DNA from: Bacteroidaceae bacterium
GTDB lineage: Bacteria > Bacteroidota > Bacteroidia > Bacteroidales > Bacteroidaceae
Assembly (NCBI GenBank): GCA_016302435.1
Contig: JAEDNQ010000023.1
Coordinates: 1 to 18,552 of the forward strand
Length of the DNA stretch: 18,552 nt
Reading direction: 5' to 3'
The position numbers and the translations under genes were made by a program. A model generated the notes under the pieces. The model was not told the origin of the DNA. It was given only the letters and a program-made list of their open reading frames with translations, and made no database searches. The first letter of the stretch is position 1. The number at the start of each line of letters is the position of its first letter. Positions 1-8,494 of the stretch are shown here, one piece after another.

Positions 1-113
1 CATCAATCGACTCACTGCCATTGACACTCATGACATCAATCGACTCACTGCCATTAACACTTATGACATCAATCGACTCACAGCCATTGGCGCTTATGAC
101 ATCCACCGACTCA
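1..113 (-). repeat. 33-bp in-frame tandem repeat in the HTCS linker
   Basis: Three full 33-bp units (1-33, 34-66, 67-99) and a partial fourth (100-113). On the plus strand units start with CATCAATCGACTCAC; differences between units are few. Read on the minus strand they encode an 11-residue unit close to ESIDVISVNGS. Because 33 is a multiple of three, gain or loss of a unit would change linker length without shifting the frame. The array may continue beyond the left edge. Confidence 0.93.
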
Positions 114-3100
114 CCCTCTGAAGTGGACTTGGCACAGACGGTCTTGCTGCCTGTGTCCACATCTGCCGCTTCTTCCACATTATGGGTTTCCTCACCTTCT
201 TTTTGACCGCCATCCCCTGCTACAGGTTCTACATTCTCATCAACCTTCACAGCGTCAACCGTTCCCTCAGGCTGTACAGCAGCCTCAGCATCGGTCCGCT
301 CAACCTCAGCGACATCATCTTGCGCTTCCACTTCCCCTATAGGCAGAGTCACTATAAAGGACACACCCTTGCCACTAACATTATCTTCCACTCTCACTGC
401 TCCACCATGCAGATGGACAAGCAGAGAGACAAGATTGAGGCCTATTCCTGTGCCGACATAGCCATTCTGATGCTTGGCAGAATAGAAACGCTGGAAGATG
501 CGCTCCTTGTCCTCATCTTTTATGCCGATGCCCGAGTCAGACACTCTAAGAACAAAATCTGTCCCCACAACCTCTACGTCCAAAGAGACCTCTCCCTCAT
601 CGGGCGTGAACTTGAAGGCATTGGAGAGCAGATTCATCAGTATCTTGTCAATGCTGCTCTTGTCGGTGCTGACCATATAGCGATCCACATTTGAAGAGAA
701 ACGATAGTTGATATTGCGCGTGCGAGCATTGACAAGAAAGACGTCATAGATGCTGCGCACAAAAGAGACAATCTCCGTGTCCACCAAGTCAAGATTGTAT
801 TGACCTTTCTCTATCTTGCGCACATCCATCATCTGGTTGACAAGGCGGAGTATGCGCATGGAGTTTTGCTTTATGATGCGATAGGTGGCTTGGCGCTCCT
901 GATTCTTGTCTGAACGCATGAGTTTCTCGAGCGGAGCGATGATGAGGGTCATCGGGGTGCGTATCTCATGGCTTATGTTCATGAAGAACTGTATGCGAGC
1001 CTCATTGATTTTCTCTTGCTGAAGATGTTGAGCCATGAGGCGTCGGGCTTCCACACGTCGCTTGACATATTCGTACACGCCCCAGCACAGAAGAAGCAAG
1101 ACAATGATATAGACACAGAAAGCCCATTCAGAGGCATACCAAGCAGGATGCACCACTACTGTCAGCACTCTCTCGCCGCTGACGGAGCCAAAGGCCAATG
1201 CCCTCATGCGTATTTGGTTTTCACCCACAGGAAGATTCTCAAAAAAGAGGCGGTTGCCTGCCACTCCCTGTGTCACCCATGGGCCTCCGTTGACGCTGTA
1301 TTCATATTCTACATGCTGATTGTGCAGTCCCTCTATGCAGAGTTCGACAGCAAGGAAATTCTCCTTATACGACAGTTCGACGCTTTCAGCCACATCCACC
1401 ATTCCTTGAAGTATCTCATAGCCGTCAGAAAGATCACCCACATGCACAGTCTTTCCTTTGACAGCCACATCTACCAGAGTGAGGCGCAGCTTGCGTTCCT
1501 CACTGAAGCTGCGCAGGACATCCTTGGGATTGAAATACGTCAAGCCTCCCAGACCTCCGAAATACAGATGACCACCCATACGGACAGACGCACCTCGGTT
1601 GAACTCATTGTCTTGCAGTCCATCCTCTTGGAAGAAGGTGTTGCAGGTTCCATCAGTGGTATCCATGCAAGCAAGTCCACGGCCAGTGCTTACCCAAAGA
1701 TACTTTCCGTCAAGTTCGAGCGACATTATGCTGTTGTTTGGCAGTCCGTCAGCTGTGGTATATGATGTAGCCTTCATCGTCTCGTTGTCTAAGCGCACCA
1801 AGCCCTTGTTGGTCGCCACCCATACAGTCTTCTTATCCTCAGAAGCCACTATATACCTGACGCTACTATACCGGAGCACCTTATGGCTGGCCTGCGTTAT
1901 GGTGCCATCCATGTTGACATTGCATATAGTCAAGCCATCGGCAGTACCCACATAGAGATGCGGGCCAACTTGCAACAGCGTGTATACATAAGGATTGCCA
2001 ATAATCTTTGTGCCCTCCTCACCCCGGCTCCAGTCTGGAGAATACTGTTTCCATTGTCTTGATGCCGCATCGAAGAGGAAGAATCCGTTTCCCATGGTAG
2101 ACACCCAAAATTTTCCGTCCCATGTCGACGGACGTATCTCAAAGATATTGTTGATAGCCGAGGTGACATGGGTGAAGCGTCCGTCCTTCATCGTCCAAAG
2201 CCCATCATTCCATGTTCCAAGCAGCAGCGACCCGTCTTTCGTCTGCAGGACATTGGTGAAAGAGACTGGCATGCCAGGATGGGAGGATGGATTGAAATGG
2301 GTGGAGGACGTTCCATCGGGCGAGAGGTGGTAGAGGCCATCGTTCTCTATAGCCACCCACAGGTTGCCATCCTTAGCCTCTGATATGGCAAAGATGGGGT
2401 TGTTGCCTATCGTGTTCTTTACAAACGATAGGTGTCCCACGTATTCGAAGAAAGACTGGTTGGACGACTTTATCATCACTCCTCGCCAGTAGACACCGAC
2501 CCACACGTTGCCGAAGGAGTCGGATATGGCATGGCGCACATTGCTTCGAGCCATGTCGAAGTCGCTGACACGTATAGTACTCTGCGAGACTTTGCCCGTC
2601 TTCTCGTCAAAGACACGCAGTCCACTTCCGTCCGTACAGAGAAACAGCCTTCCTTCTGTCCATGGACTTATCTTTTCGAGCAGTCCGCCCACTTCCTCCC
2701 TTGAGGCAGCCAAGACGAAACGGTCAGCCTTATCGTCATACACATACAGACCTTTATTATATGTGCCTGCATAGACCTTGCCCGAAGTGGTCATGCGCAC
2801 GCTTGTCACTTCTGACAGATTATCATAATACACCACTTTGCCCTTGCTGCCGCCGACACGTCGCAAGAGCAGACGATGTCCGTTGATAATCCACAGATTA
2901 TCCTTTTTGTCTTCTATCATGAAAGCTGGAGAGACCTTCTCCTTTGGACCATCATCGAAGGCGTCAGTCCACCTCGCCACAAGCCCCTGAGACGTTTTCT
3001 CCAACAGAGCAGCACCGTAGCCAGCAGCACAAGCCACATAGCCCCGGTCTTTGACATGAGCTATAGTGATAACTCGAGGATTGATAGTGTCACCATTTTG

Positions 3101-3457
3101 ACGTATGAACGGGATGTCTGTAAACCTGTCCGTCTCGTAGTCATATAGCTGTATGCCCCCCATGGTACCGACAAGCACACCTGTCTTGTCGTAATCCAAG
3201 ACACATGTGCTCTCGTCGTGAGCCAAAGAGTGGGGGTCGTCATTGTCGTGGCGGTAGACATTGAGTTTGACTCCGTCATAACGGTTCAAACCGTTCATGG
3301 TTGTAATCCAGATGTTGTGATGTTTGTCCTCATAGATATTGCGTATGCATGAGTTGGACAGCCCCTGGCGCGAGGTGAGGAGCATTACATTCTGTCCAAA
3401 GACTGTTGTGGAGCACGCAAGTGCAAGCAGCACTAATATATATAGGTATCTTTTCAT
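1..3457 (-). CDS. Hybrid two-component system sensor (HTCS), 3' end outside window
   Basis: Reads without a stop from ATG at 3457 to the left edge (1152 codons seen). It opens with MKRYLYILVLLALACSTTVFGQ-type signal peptide, followed by about 650 residues of Reg_prop-like propeller repeats (motifs such as NIWITTMNGLNRYDG, NVWVGV, NLWVAIENDGLYH). A Y_Y_Y-like domain lies at about 692-752 and one membrane helix at about 776-797. The histidine kinase core follows: MNISHEIRTPMTL with phospho-acceptor His830, N-box LLSNAFKFT near 945, DSGIGI near 975 and GTGIGL near 1005. This order is that of Bacteroidota HTCS proteins, which sense oligosaccharides in the periplasm and activate polysaccharide utilisation genes through a fused receiver and AraC-type DNA-binding domain. 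Those last two domains should lie beyond base 1 and are not seen. Odd feature: after the kinase (from about residue 1040) comes an acidic low-complexity linker of at least 113 residues ending in 11-residue tandem repeats. Substrate assignment to xylan rests on the neighbouring enzymes only. Confidence 0.93.
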   Translation of the reverse strand, partial: MKRYLYILVLLALACSTTVFGQNVMLLTSRQGLSNSCIRNIYEDKHHNIWITTMNGLNRYDGVKLNVYRHDNDDPHSLAHDESTCVLDYDKTGVLVGTMGGIQLYDYETDRFTDIPFIRQNGDTINPRVITIAHVKDRGYVACAAGYGAALLEKTSQGLVARWTDAFDDGPKEKVSPAFMIEDKKDNLWIINGHRLLLRRVGGSKGKVVYYDNLSEVTSVRMTTSGKVYAGTYNKGLYVYDDKADRFVLAASREEVGGLLEKISPWTEGRLFLCTDGSGLRVFDEKTGKVSQSTIRVSDFDMARSNVRHAISDSFGNVWVGVYWRGVMIKSSNQSFFEYVGHLSFVKNTIGNNPIFAISEAKDGNLWVAIENDGLYHLSPDGTSSTHFNPSSHPGMPVSFTNVLQTKDGSLLLGTWNDGLWTMKDGRFTHVTSAINNIFEIRPSTWDGKFWVSTMGNGFFLFDAASRQWKQYSPDWSRGEEGTKIIGNPYVYTLLQVGPHLYVGTADGLTICNVNMDGTITQASHKVLRYSSVRYIVASEDKKTVWVATNKGLVRLDNETMKATSYTTADGLPNNSIMSLELDGKYLWVSTGRGLACMDTTDGTCNTFFQEDGLQDNEFNRGASVRMGGHLYFGGLGGLTYFNPKDVLRSFSEERKLRLTLVDVAVKGKTVHVGDLSDGYEILQGMVDVAESVELSYKENFLAVELCIEGLHNQHVEYEYSVNGGPWVTQGVAGNRLFFENLPVGENQIRMRALAFGSVSGERVLTVVVHPAWYASEWAFCVYIIVLLLLCWGVYEYVKRRVEARRLMAQHLQQEKINEARIQFFMNISHEIRTPMTLIIAPLEKLMRSDKNQERQATYRIIKQNSMRILRLVNQMMDVRKIEKGQYNLDLVDTEIVSFVRSIYDVFLVNARTRNINYRFSSNVDRYMVSTDKSSIDKILMNLLSNAFKFTPDEGEVSLDVEVVGTDFVLRVSDSGIGIKDEDKERIFQRFYSAKHQNGYVGTGIGLNLVSLLVHLHGGAVRVEDNVSGKGVSFIVTLPIGEVEAQDDVAEVERTDAEAAVQPEGTVDAVKVDENVEPVAGDGGQKEGEETHNVEEAADVDTGSKTVCAKSTSEGESVDVISANGCESIDVISVNGSESIDVMSVNGSESID

Positions 3458-3530
3458 TGTGTTAGTTAGACAAGTATTGGTCCTGTGGATAAGTTATGCT
3501 CAAATAAGTCGATAAATTGCTATGCGACTA

Positions 3531-3538
3531 CAAAGTTA
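3531..3538 (-). promoter_or_regulatory. -7 box TAACTTTG of the HTCS gene
   Basis: The minus strand reads TAACTTTG, a perfect match to the Bacteroidota -7 consensus TAnnTTTG, about 75 bases upstream of the start codon at 3457. A T-rich tract lies just upstream; I see no exact TTG at the usual -33 distance. The sensor therefore probably has its own promoter. Confidence 0.6.
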
Positions 3539-3674
3539 TGAAAAAAAAACATACTATAACACAGTACCACTAAAAAAATGCGACAGAATGATGATTTTAG
3601 AACCGCAAGATGGGAATAGAGGACAATTTCACAAGCAAAAAAGCATCAGATGTCCATTAGCAGACACAAAGAGA

Positions 3675-3707
3675 GAGGCAGAGTCGTGAATAGCACGACC
3701 CTGCCTC
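3675..3707 (-). terminator. Hairpin downstream of the 1297-residue gene
   Basis: Arms GAGGCAG/CTGCCTC (3675-3681 with 3701-3707) and GTCGTG/CACGAC (3683-3688 with 3694-3699) form a 13-bp stem with one A/C mismatch and a 5-base loop, 46 bases past the stop codon. The minus strand continues TCTCTTTG, a weak T tract, so termination efficiency is uncertain. It separates the 1297-residue gene from the HTCS promoter. Confidence 0.7.
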
Positions 3708-3752
3708 AAAATCCTTATCTTTATAAAGTCTTTTACATTCTACGTGTGCGCC

Positions 3753-6700
3753 TTACTTAGCGATGAACTTTGTCACTGTCACGCAACCGTTAGCGTAGCG
3801 GGCAATCTTGATAGTAACACCTTCTGGAGTAGCAACCTGCACACCGTTAGCGTTGAAGTATGTAACAGATACTGGTTCGCCTTCTGGTGCGCCAGCTGCC
3901 TCGATGCCAACTTTGATATCATCTTCGAGAGCCTTGGCAGCAGCTGCATAGTCGAAGCCTTCTGCCTTGTCGACGATGTAGAGGTTAGCATTGTCAACTC
4001 TACCGAAGCAAGCAACCTTCATGTCAGCTCCAAGTGTAAGAGAAGCCAAGTTGCCGTCTACGGCAGGAACAACATCCATAAACTTGATAGGAGTGTTGTT
4101 GTCACGCGCATATGTCACGTTGCCGTCGGCATCTGTGTTGCCTTCCCACTGTGTCTCAGTCTTGTTCTCACCGACAGTGACGTAAGCTGTGAGCACTGGA
4201 GGATTGTCTGATGCTATAGCGTCGGCTGCTATCACGATAGAAGCCATATACTTGGCCACTGGGAGGTCAGAGATGAGCTGCTCAACAGAGTAAGTGTTGT
4301 CGCCCCATGGCGCGCAAACTGCGCAGTCATAGACTGGTCTTACAGGTGTTGGACCTTGCTGTCCCCATCCCTTATCCCAGAGAGGCTGTATGCGGCCTGA
4401 AGTGACAATAGTCCAACCTGGGAAGTCATCGACAGAAGAAGCCTCGTTTGGCTTGTTGTCAGGGATGACAGTTGTTGAGTAGAACTTGCTGTTCTGGATG
4501 AGGAATGAAACAGGACGGTTAGCTGGTTCCTCCTCGTCGTAGTCTTCTGGTATCTCAACGATTGGATCACCTGCGGCAATCTTAGCGTAGAGCTTAGCTG
4601 CATAGATCTTCTTCAGATTCTTCACGAGTGCCTGATCGTCTGATATAGCCTCGTCAGCAGCGATGACAGTCTCGTCAGCGAATGCCTCTTCGTCAAGAGC
4701 TATGATAGCAGCAGAGAGGTCTGCCATCTGCTGTGTGAGCAATGGCACGCATGTGTTGACCATATTCTCAAGGAGAGCACCCGTGTTGCTCATCACGGCT
4801 ACGGCATCGATGAGTTCAGCATCTTCAAGTGTCTGTGGCTCAATGGCTAAATACTTGTTGTAAGCCTCCTGAGCTATTGGGAACTGTTCGAGCTTCTCAT
4901 ACTTGGTCTCCATTGCAGCAAGTACTCCATTTTCTACAGCTGTGAGAGCTGAAGCGTAACGGTCGATATTGTCGCGGCGAGTCGCCATTGCCTTTGTTGC
5001 AGATTCGAGTTCGATTCTTGCAGCATCAACCTCTGCTGGAGTGTGGAGAATAGCACCTGGATTTGCATACTTAGTTATGAGTTCCTGAAGAGCAGTCTTT
5101 GTTGTACCATCATATTTAGTATCAAGACAGTTAGCGAGTTCTGCTTCAGCAAGAGCGCGTGCAGCGTTGACGATGCCAAGCTGATATGCAGCCTGTGAAC
5201 CAAGCTTCTCAATAGTTACAGGACCTGAGAATGACTCGCCTGTACCACCATACTTAATGCTGTACTTGCCAGCCTTTGGAACACTGTAGACGAACTGAAT
5301 CTTGTGAGAGTCGCCTGAATAGTCATTATTACCACCAGCAACCTCTTCTACAGTAGTGATGACTTCCTTGACAATTTCTTTTGTCTCCTCGTCGATAATC
5401 TGGAAATGGTACTCCAGTGGGCTGCCCTTCCAGTTGAGAGCGTAGTAAGTGAACTGATGTCTGCCTTCTGCAAGCTCCAATGTTGGCTCATCTGGCTCAG
5501 ACTCAATAACTTCACCGTATGTAACATAGTGGTTTGGCCATCCGCCGTTGCGAGTGTAGAAGAGTGAAGAGAGATTCTTAAAGCCTCTGCCAGTCCAGAA
5601 ACGAGAGTGACCCCAACCCCAGTTTTCACCATTGTTGAAGTATCCCTTCTCAGGTTTATTCGCATCCTCCAAGTCGTACATTCTCCATCCAGAGCCAGCC
5701 TTTGGAGCACCATTGTTCTCGACTGCGCCGAATGAGTTGTCCGCGAACACAATCTGTGTCTCTGTTGACTCACCAGCACTCTGCTTGTATGTGTATACAT
5801 CGTAGCCGCCGACAAACATGCCGTTGAAGCCTGTTGTGAGAAGAGTGTACTTCACGTAGAAGTTGCCTCCCTTAGTGTTGAAAGTGATTGGGCATACCTC
5901 AAACTGGAAGCCTGAGTTGTTGCGATTTGCCTCACCTGCCACAGATGGAGTGACAGTTTTTGTGGCTACTACATTGCCTGCCTCATCACATACGTCAACC
6001 TGTATGTCTGATGGATTAGACCAGTAAGCGAGGTAAGAACGGATTTCTATGTCACCTGCTGGTATTGCCACTACAGGGCTCTGGACTGAACCTGCGTCAC
6101 CATTGGCGCGAGTGTAGATACCCTTACCCTGAGGAGCAACAGTAGAGAACACACGACCACCGGTGCCCCATGTAGTGCCGCCTTCGCGCAACTCTCCGTC
6201 TGAGTATACTGTCCATCCTTCTGGAATACTGCCATCTGCTGCTTCTGGGAAGAGAGCTGAGCCTGCCAGCTCGTATGTTGTCTCTGCAACTTGAACCTGA
6301 CCTACTTCGAATGAGAGAGTGAAGGTCTCATAGCTTGGTATAGCAACAGCAGACTTGACGCCTTCAAGAGTAATCTGAAGCATGCCCTTAGGGAATGCAG
6401 ACTTATCAGCACGCTCGAAAGTAAGTGTCTCAGAGTCTTCTGTAGTCTTTAAAACAAGCTGCTCACTTCCGTCGAGAATACACTTCATAGTTCCAGCCTT
6501 GACATCCATGACTCGGTCGAATGTGAACGACACTTCTGTCACATTCTCAAGACCAAATGAACCTTCTGCTGGTGTTGCAGATATAAAAGATGGTTCAAAA
6601 TAGAGATATGATGATTCCTGGTCAATTTCCTCGTCGAAGTCAGTTCCAGCCTCATCTGTGAATGATGGCACAGCACCTTCTGGAGCAAGTGTTCCCTGAT

Positions 6701-7646
6701 ACTTCACCTGATATGCCTCGTCTGTTGGGTTCTCGAATGTTACCTTAATTTCAGCATCCTCACCGACTCCATCTGTTGGATAGATGTACATCTTGCCATC
6801 TTTGTGAAGCTCCACTGTCTCGATATCAGCTTCTTCACCATTGATGGTCAGCTTCACGCAACCTTCTGGCATGATGACTACACCGATAGGGCTGTTGTTG
6901 GCGAGGTCTGCAATATTAGTGGCGAAGCCGAAATCAATGCAGATAGCTTCGTTGCCATACTTGACAGCCGCTATTGGGCTCTCCACGAGGTCAACCTCGT
7001 CGAGGTAGTACTCGCCTGGGTTGATAACGTTGAATGTGGCGAAGAATGTGTCAGCGAGTGGGTCCTTGTCAGGATGCTGCTTCGCGTATGTGTCCTTCTG
7101 CAGCTGTGCGCTTGCGAAGTGGAACATGCGAGTATACTTCTCGTACTCGTTTGGGTTGAGGTATGAAACTTCATACTTGAACTCATTGCCCTGAGCGTCG
7201 AGCAGTGGAATATCTGCGTTCTCGCCACCCTGCATGAGAGAGACAAACATGCGTGACTTCTTGTTCTCGGTGCCGTTGAACCATTCGTTGGCTCCCTTCA
7301 GACGCCATGTGAGACGGTAGCTCTTGCCTTCCTGAAGAGGGAGGTTGCGGAACTTGACAGCGCGCTGCCAGAACTGGTCGTACTTGCCCATGTCCTCATC
7401 TTCGGCGTACTCTGGGAGGACGTTTGCTATCTTGAGGCATCCGTCGCCCTCAGCCTGCTCAGTGTTGTCTATAGTCCAAGAGTCAGTGCCAGTGGCATTG
7501 GTAATGTGGTTGATGTACTCATACCAAGCGGCCTCTGTAGGCTGCTTTGTCTGCTCTGCGTCAAAACCTTCATGGAAGACAGGTGTCTGCGCATTTGCTG
7601 AAGCTGCTAAAAGAACAGCTACATAAGGTATGTATCTTTTCTTCAT
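3753..7646 (-). CDS. Large secreted multidomain protein, probable surface glycan-binding protein of unknown family
   Basis: 1297 residues with a clear signal peptide (MKKRYIPYVAVLLAASANAQ, cleavage near residue 19-20), no lipobox and no recognisable catalytic motif. Order by reading: a carbohydrate-binding-like jelly-roll at about 22-225 (FHEGFD start, EYYLDEVDLVE end, as in CBM4-type modules); an SbsA-like Ig segment at about 352-447 (ISATPAEGSFGLENVTEVSFTFDRVMD); two further beta-rich segments at about 455-620 and 630-815; an alanine/glutamate-rich helical stretch at about 820-1025; another jelly-roll at about 1047-1225; and a short beta tail ending VTVTKFIAK, like the C-terminal tails of secreted Prevotella proteins. 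Polysaccharide binding is inferred from the fold-like features and from its place between enzymes and sensor. It has its own promoter with a 5' leader of about 213 nt and a terminator-like hairpin. I do not recognise the family. A structural or adhesin role is possible. Confidence 0.9.
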   Translation of the reverse strand: MKKRYIPYVAVLLAASANAQTPVFHEGFDAEQTKQPTEAAWYEYINHITNATGTDSWTIDNTEQAEGDGCLKIANVLPEYAEDEDMGKYDQFWQRAVKFRNLPLQEGKSYRLTWRLKGANEWFNGTENKKSRMFVSLMQGGENADIPLLDAQGNEFKYEVSYLNPNEYEKYTRMFHFASAQLQKDTYAKQHPDKDPLADTFFATFNVINPGEYYLDEVDLVESPIAAVKYGNEAICIDFGFATNIADLANNSPIGVVIMPEGCVKLTINGEEADIETVELHKDGKMYIYPTDGVGEDAEIKVTFENPTDEAYQVKYQGTLAPEGAVPSFTDEAGTDFDEEIDQESSYLYFEPSFISATPAEGSFGLENVTEVSFTFDRVMDVKAGTMKCILDGSEQLVLKTTEDSETLTFERADKSAFPKGMLQITLEGVKSAVAIPSYETFTLSFEVGQVQVAETTYELAGSALFPEAADGSIPEGWTVYSDGELREGGTTWGTGGRVFSTVAPQGKGIYTRANGDAGSVQSPVVAIPAGDIEIRSYLAYWSNPSDIQVDVCDEAGNVVATKTVTPSVAGEANRNNSGFQFEVCPITFNTKGGNFYVKYTLLTTGFNGMFVGGYDVYTYKQSAGESTETQIVFADNSFGAVENNGAPKAGSGWRMYDLEDANKPEKGYFNNGENWGWGHSRFWTGRGFKNLSSLFYTRNGGWPNHYVTYGEVIESEPDEPTLELAEGRHQFTYYALNWKGSPLEYHFQIIDEETKEIVKEVITTVEEVAGGNNDYSGDSHKIQFVYSVPKAGKYSIKYGGTGESFSGPVTIEKLGSQAAYQLGIVNAARALAEAELANCLDTKYDGTTKTALQELITKYANPGAILHTPAEVDAARIELESATKAMATRRDNIDRYASALTAVENGVLAAMETKYEKLEQFPIAQEAYNKYLAIEPQTLEDAELIDAVAVMSNTGALLENMVNTCVPLLTQQMADLSAAIIALDEEAFADETVIAADEAISDDQALVKNLKKIYAAKLYAKIAAGDPIVEIPEDYDEEEPANRPVSFLIQNSKFYSTTVIPDNKPNEASSVDDFPGWTIVTSGRIQPLWDKGWGQQGPTPVRPVYDCAVCAPWGDNTYSVEQLISDLPVAKYMASIVIAADAIASDNPPVLTAYVTVGENKTETQWEGNTDADGNVTYARDNNTPIKFMDVVPAVDGNLASLTLGADMKVACFGRVDNANLYIVDKAEGFDYAAAAKALEDDIKVGIEAAGAPEGEPVSVTYFNANGVQVATPEGVTIKIARYANGCVTVTKFIAK

Positions 7647-7866
7647 AGATTAAATAAGTTTGGTTTATAATTTAGATTATCTGTATGCGTGGTGATTATA
7701 TATATGTATAGAGTCACTTTAGACAGCTCGGGAAATCGTTTCGGCAAGGAGTAGGTTTTGCGGGCATGTCAGATTGTGCGGAATCTCGGTTTGGCAAGTC
7801 GAGCTTTGGCAAGCATGTGAACTCTGTCGGTAGTCAAGTGTTTTTTGTTCCTAACTATCGACGATG
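7647..7866 (-). other. Long 5' leader of the 1297-residue gene
   Basis: About 213 nt separate the predicted transcription start from the start codon, long compared with about 70-80 nt for the other promoters here. The minus strand carries three copies of CTTGCCRAA (plus-strand positions 7740-7748, 7790-7798, 7805-7813). No known riboswitch is recognised. The proximal 60 bases are AT-rich, as expected for a Bacteroidota ribosome-binding region. Confidence 0.4.
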
Positions 7867-7874
7867 CAAAATTA
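7867..7874 (-). promoter_or_regulatory. -7 box TAATTTTG of the 1297-residue gene
   Basis: The minus strand reads TAATTTTG, matching TAnnTTTG, 220 bases upstream of the start codon. No clean -33 TTG is seen, which fits a promoter that depends on an activator. A GTTACAT cluster begins 32 bases upstream. Confidence 0.5.
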
Positions 7875-7903
7875 CAAAGTTCATTCATAACATGATGTCT
7901 CGC

Positions 7904-7933
7904 ATGTTACATGTTGTTACCCGAACGTTACAT
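7904..7933 (-). promoter_or_regulatory. GTTACAT direct-repeat cluster, candidate activator site
   Basis: On the plus strand GTTACAT (7906-7912), GTTACCC (7916-7922) and GTTACAT (7927-7933) start 10 and 11 bases apart, that is, on the same DNA face; the outer two are 21 bases apart. The distal copy starts 53 bases from the end of the -7 box, exactly as in the promoter at 15904. AraC-type regulators often bind direct repeats about 21 bp apart, so the adjacent HTCS is a plausible binder; this is inference. Confidence 0.45.
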
Positions 7934-7934
7934 T

Positions 7935-8140
7935 TTCAATTTTTCCATGTCAAAAAACGTGGTTTTAATGTAAAATGTTGTTTTTGCACAATGGAATGTA
8001 TCAAAATTGAAAGGCGAAAAGGAGATGGATGGACGGAGCAATGAAAAAGATGTACACGATAGACGTTATTTGTCAGTGTGCAATGGCAACTTTCCCTGCA
8101 GTATGACTCATCAGAATGCTGCTCGGGGAAGCAACTCTCT
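7935..8140. other. Gene-free stretch upstream of the 1297-residue gene promoter
   Basis: AT-rich near 7935-7990, then mixed composition. I see no convincing gene, RNA gene or terminator here. The only coding-like item is a 21-codon reading frame at 8041-8106 on the plus strand behind AAGGAGATGG, which is too short and unsupported to call a gene. Confidence 0.4.
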
Positions 8141-8334
8141 CACACCGTACCCTCTCAAATACCACACCGTACTTTCTCAAATATCACACCGAGACAATTC
8201 AAATATTACACCGTACTTTCTCAAATATCACACCGAGCTAACTCGACTCCCAAATCGAGCAAGCTCAACACCCTAATCGAGTCGGCTCAACACTCCTCGT
8301 GAGTCGGCTCAACGCCCCTCGCGAGTCGGCTCAA
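8141..8334. repeat. Degenerate 22-bp tandem repeat array, about nine units
   Basis: Units start at 8141, 8163, 8185, 8207, 8229, 8251 (18 bases, shortened), 8269, 8291 and 8313. The first four resemble CACACCGTACTTTCTCAAAT plus two bases; the last three share the ending GAGTCGGCTCAA; units five and six are intermediate. The array grades from one sequence family to another while holding the period. It lies between the terminator of the LruC gene and the promoter of the 1297-residue gene, 267 bases or more upstream of that -7 box. There are no unique spacers, so it is not a CRISPR array. Confidence 0.85.
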
Positions 8335-8392
8335 ATGGAGGGTTGAGCTACGGGGGCATTTACGACCATCTTACCGACTTAACTGAGGGTAC

Positions 8393-8423
8393 AAAAAAAA
8401 GAGGTAGGGCAATGCCCTACCTC
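8393..8423 (-). terminator. Strong intrinsic terminator of the LruC-type lipoprotein gene
   Basis: An 11-bp perfect inverted repeat GAGGTAGGGCA / TGCCCTACCTC (8401-8423, one central base) is followed on the minus strand by eight T residues (8400-8393). It lies 71 bases past the stop codon of the upstream gene. This is the clearest intrinsic terminator in the window. Confidence 0.92.
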
Positions 8424-8494
8424 ATATCTATATATTCACGTATCGCATCACGTGGGAAACTGAAAATTGCAGAGAGTCCGTATCAGAGAAATCG

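Noticed and set aside
182..1765. Plus-strand open frames of 170 and 265 codons
   Set aside because: They lie antisense to the HTCS kinase and propeller region, whose minus-strand frame carries all the expected motifs; the plus-strand proteins show no recognisable domain.
8041..8106. 21-codon plus-strand frame behind AAGGAGATGG
   Set aside because: Very short, no membrane or toxin-like character, opposite to all genes, and Bacteroidota rarely rely on such ribosome sites; likely chance.
8141..8334. Possible CRISPR array
   Set aside because: Units follow each other directly with no unique spacers, and no cas gene is present.
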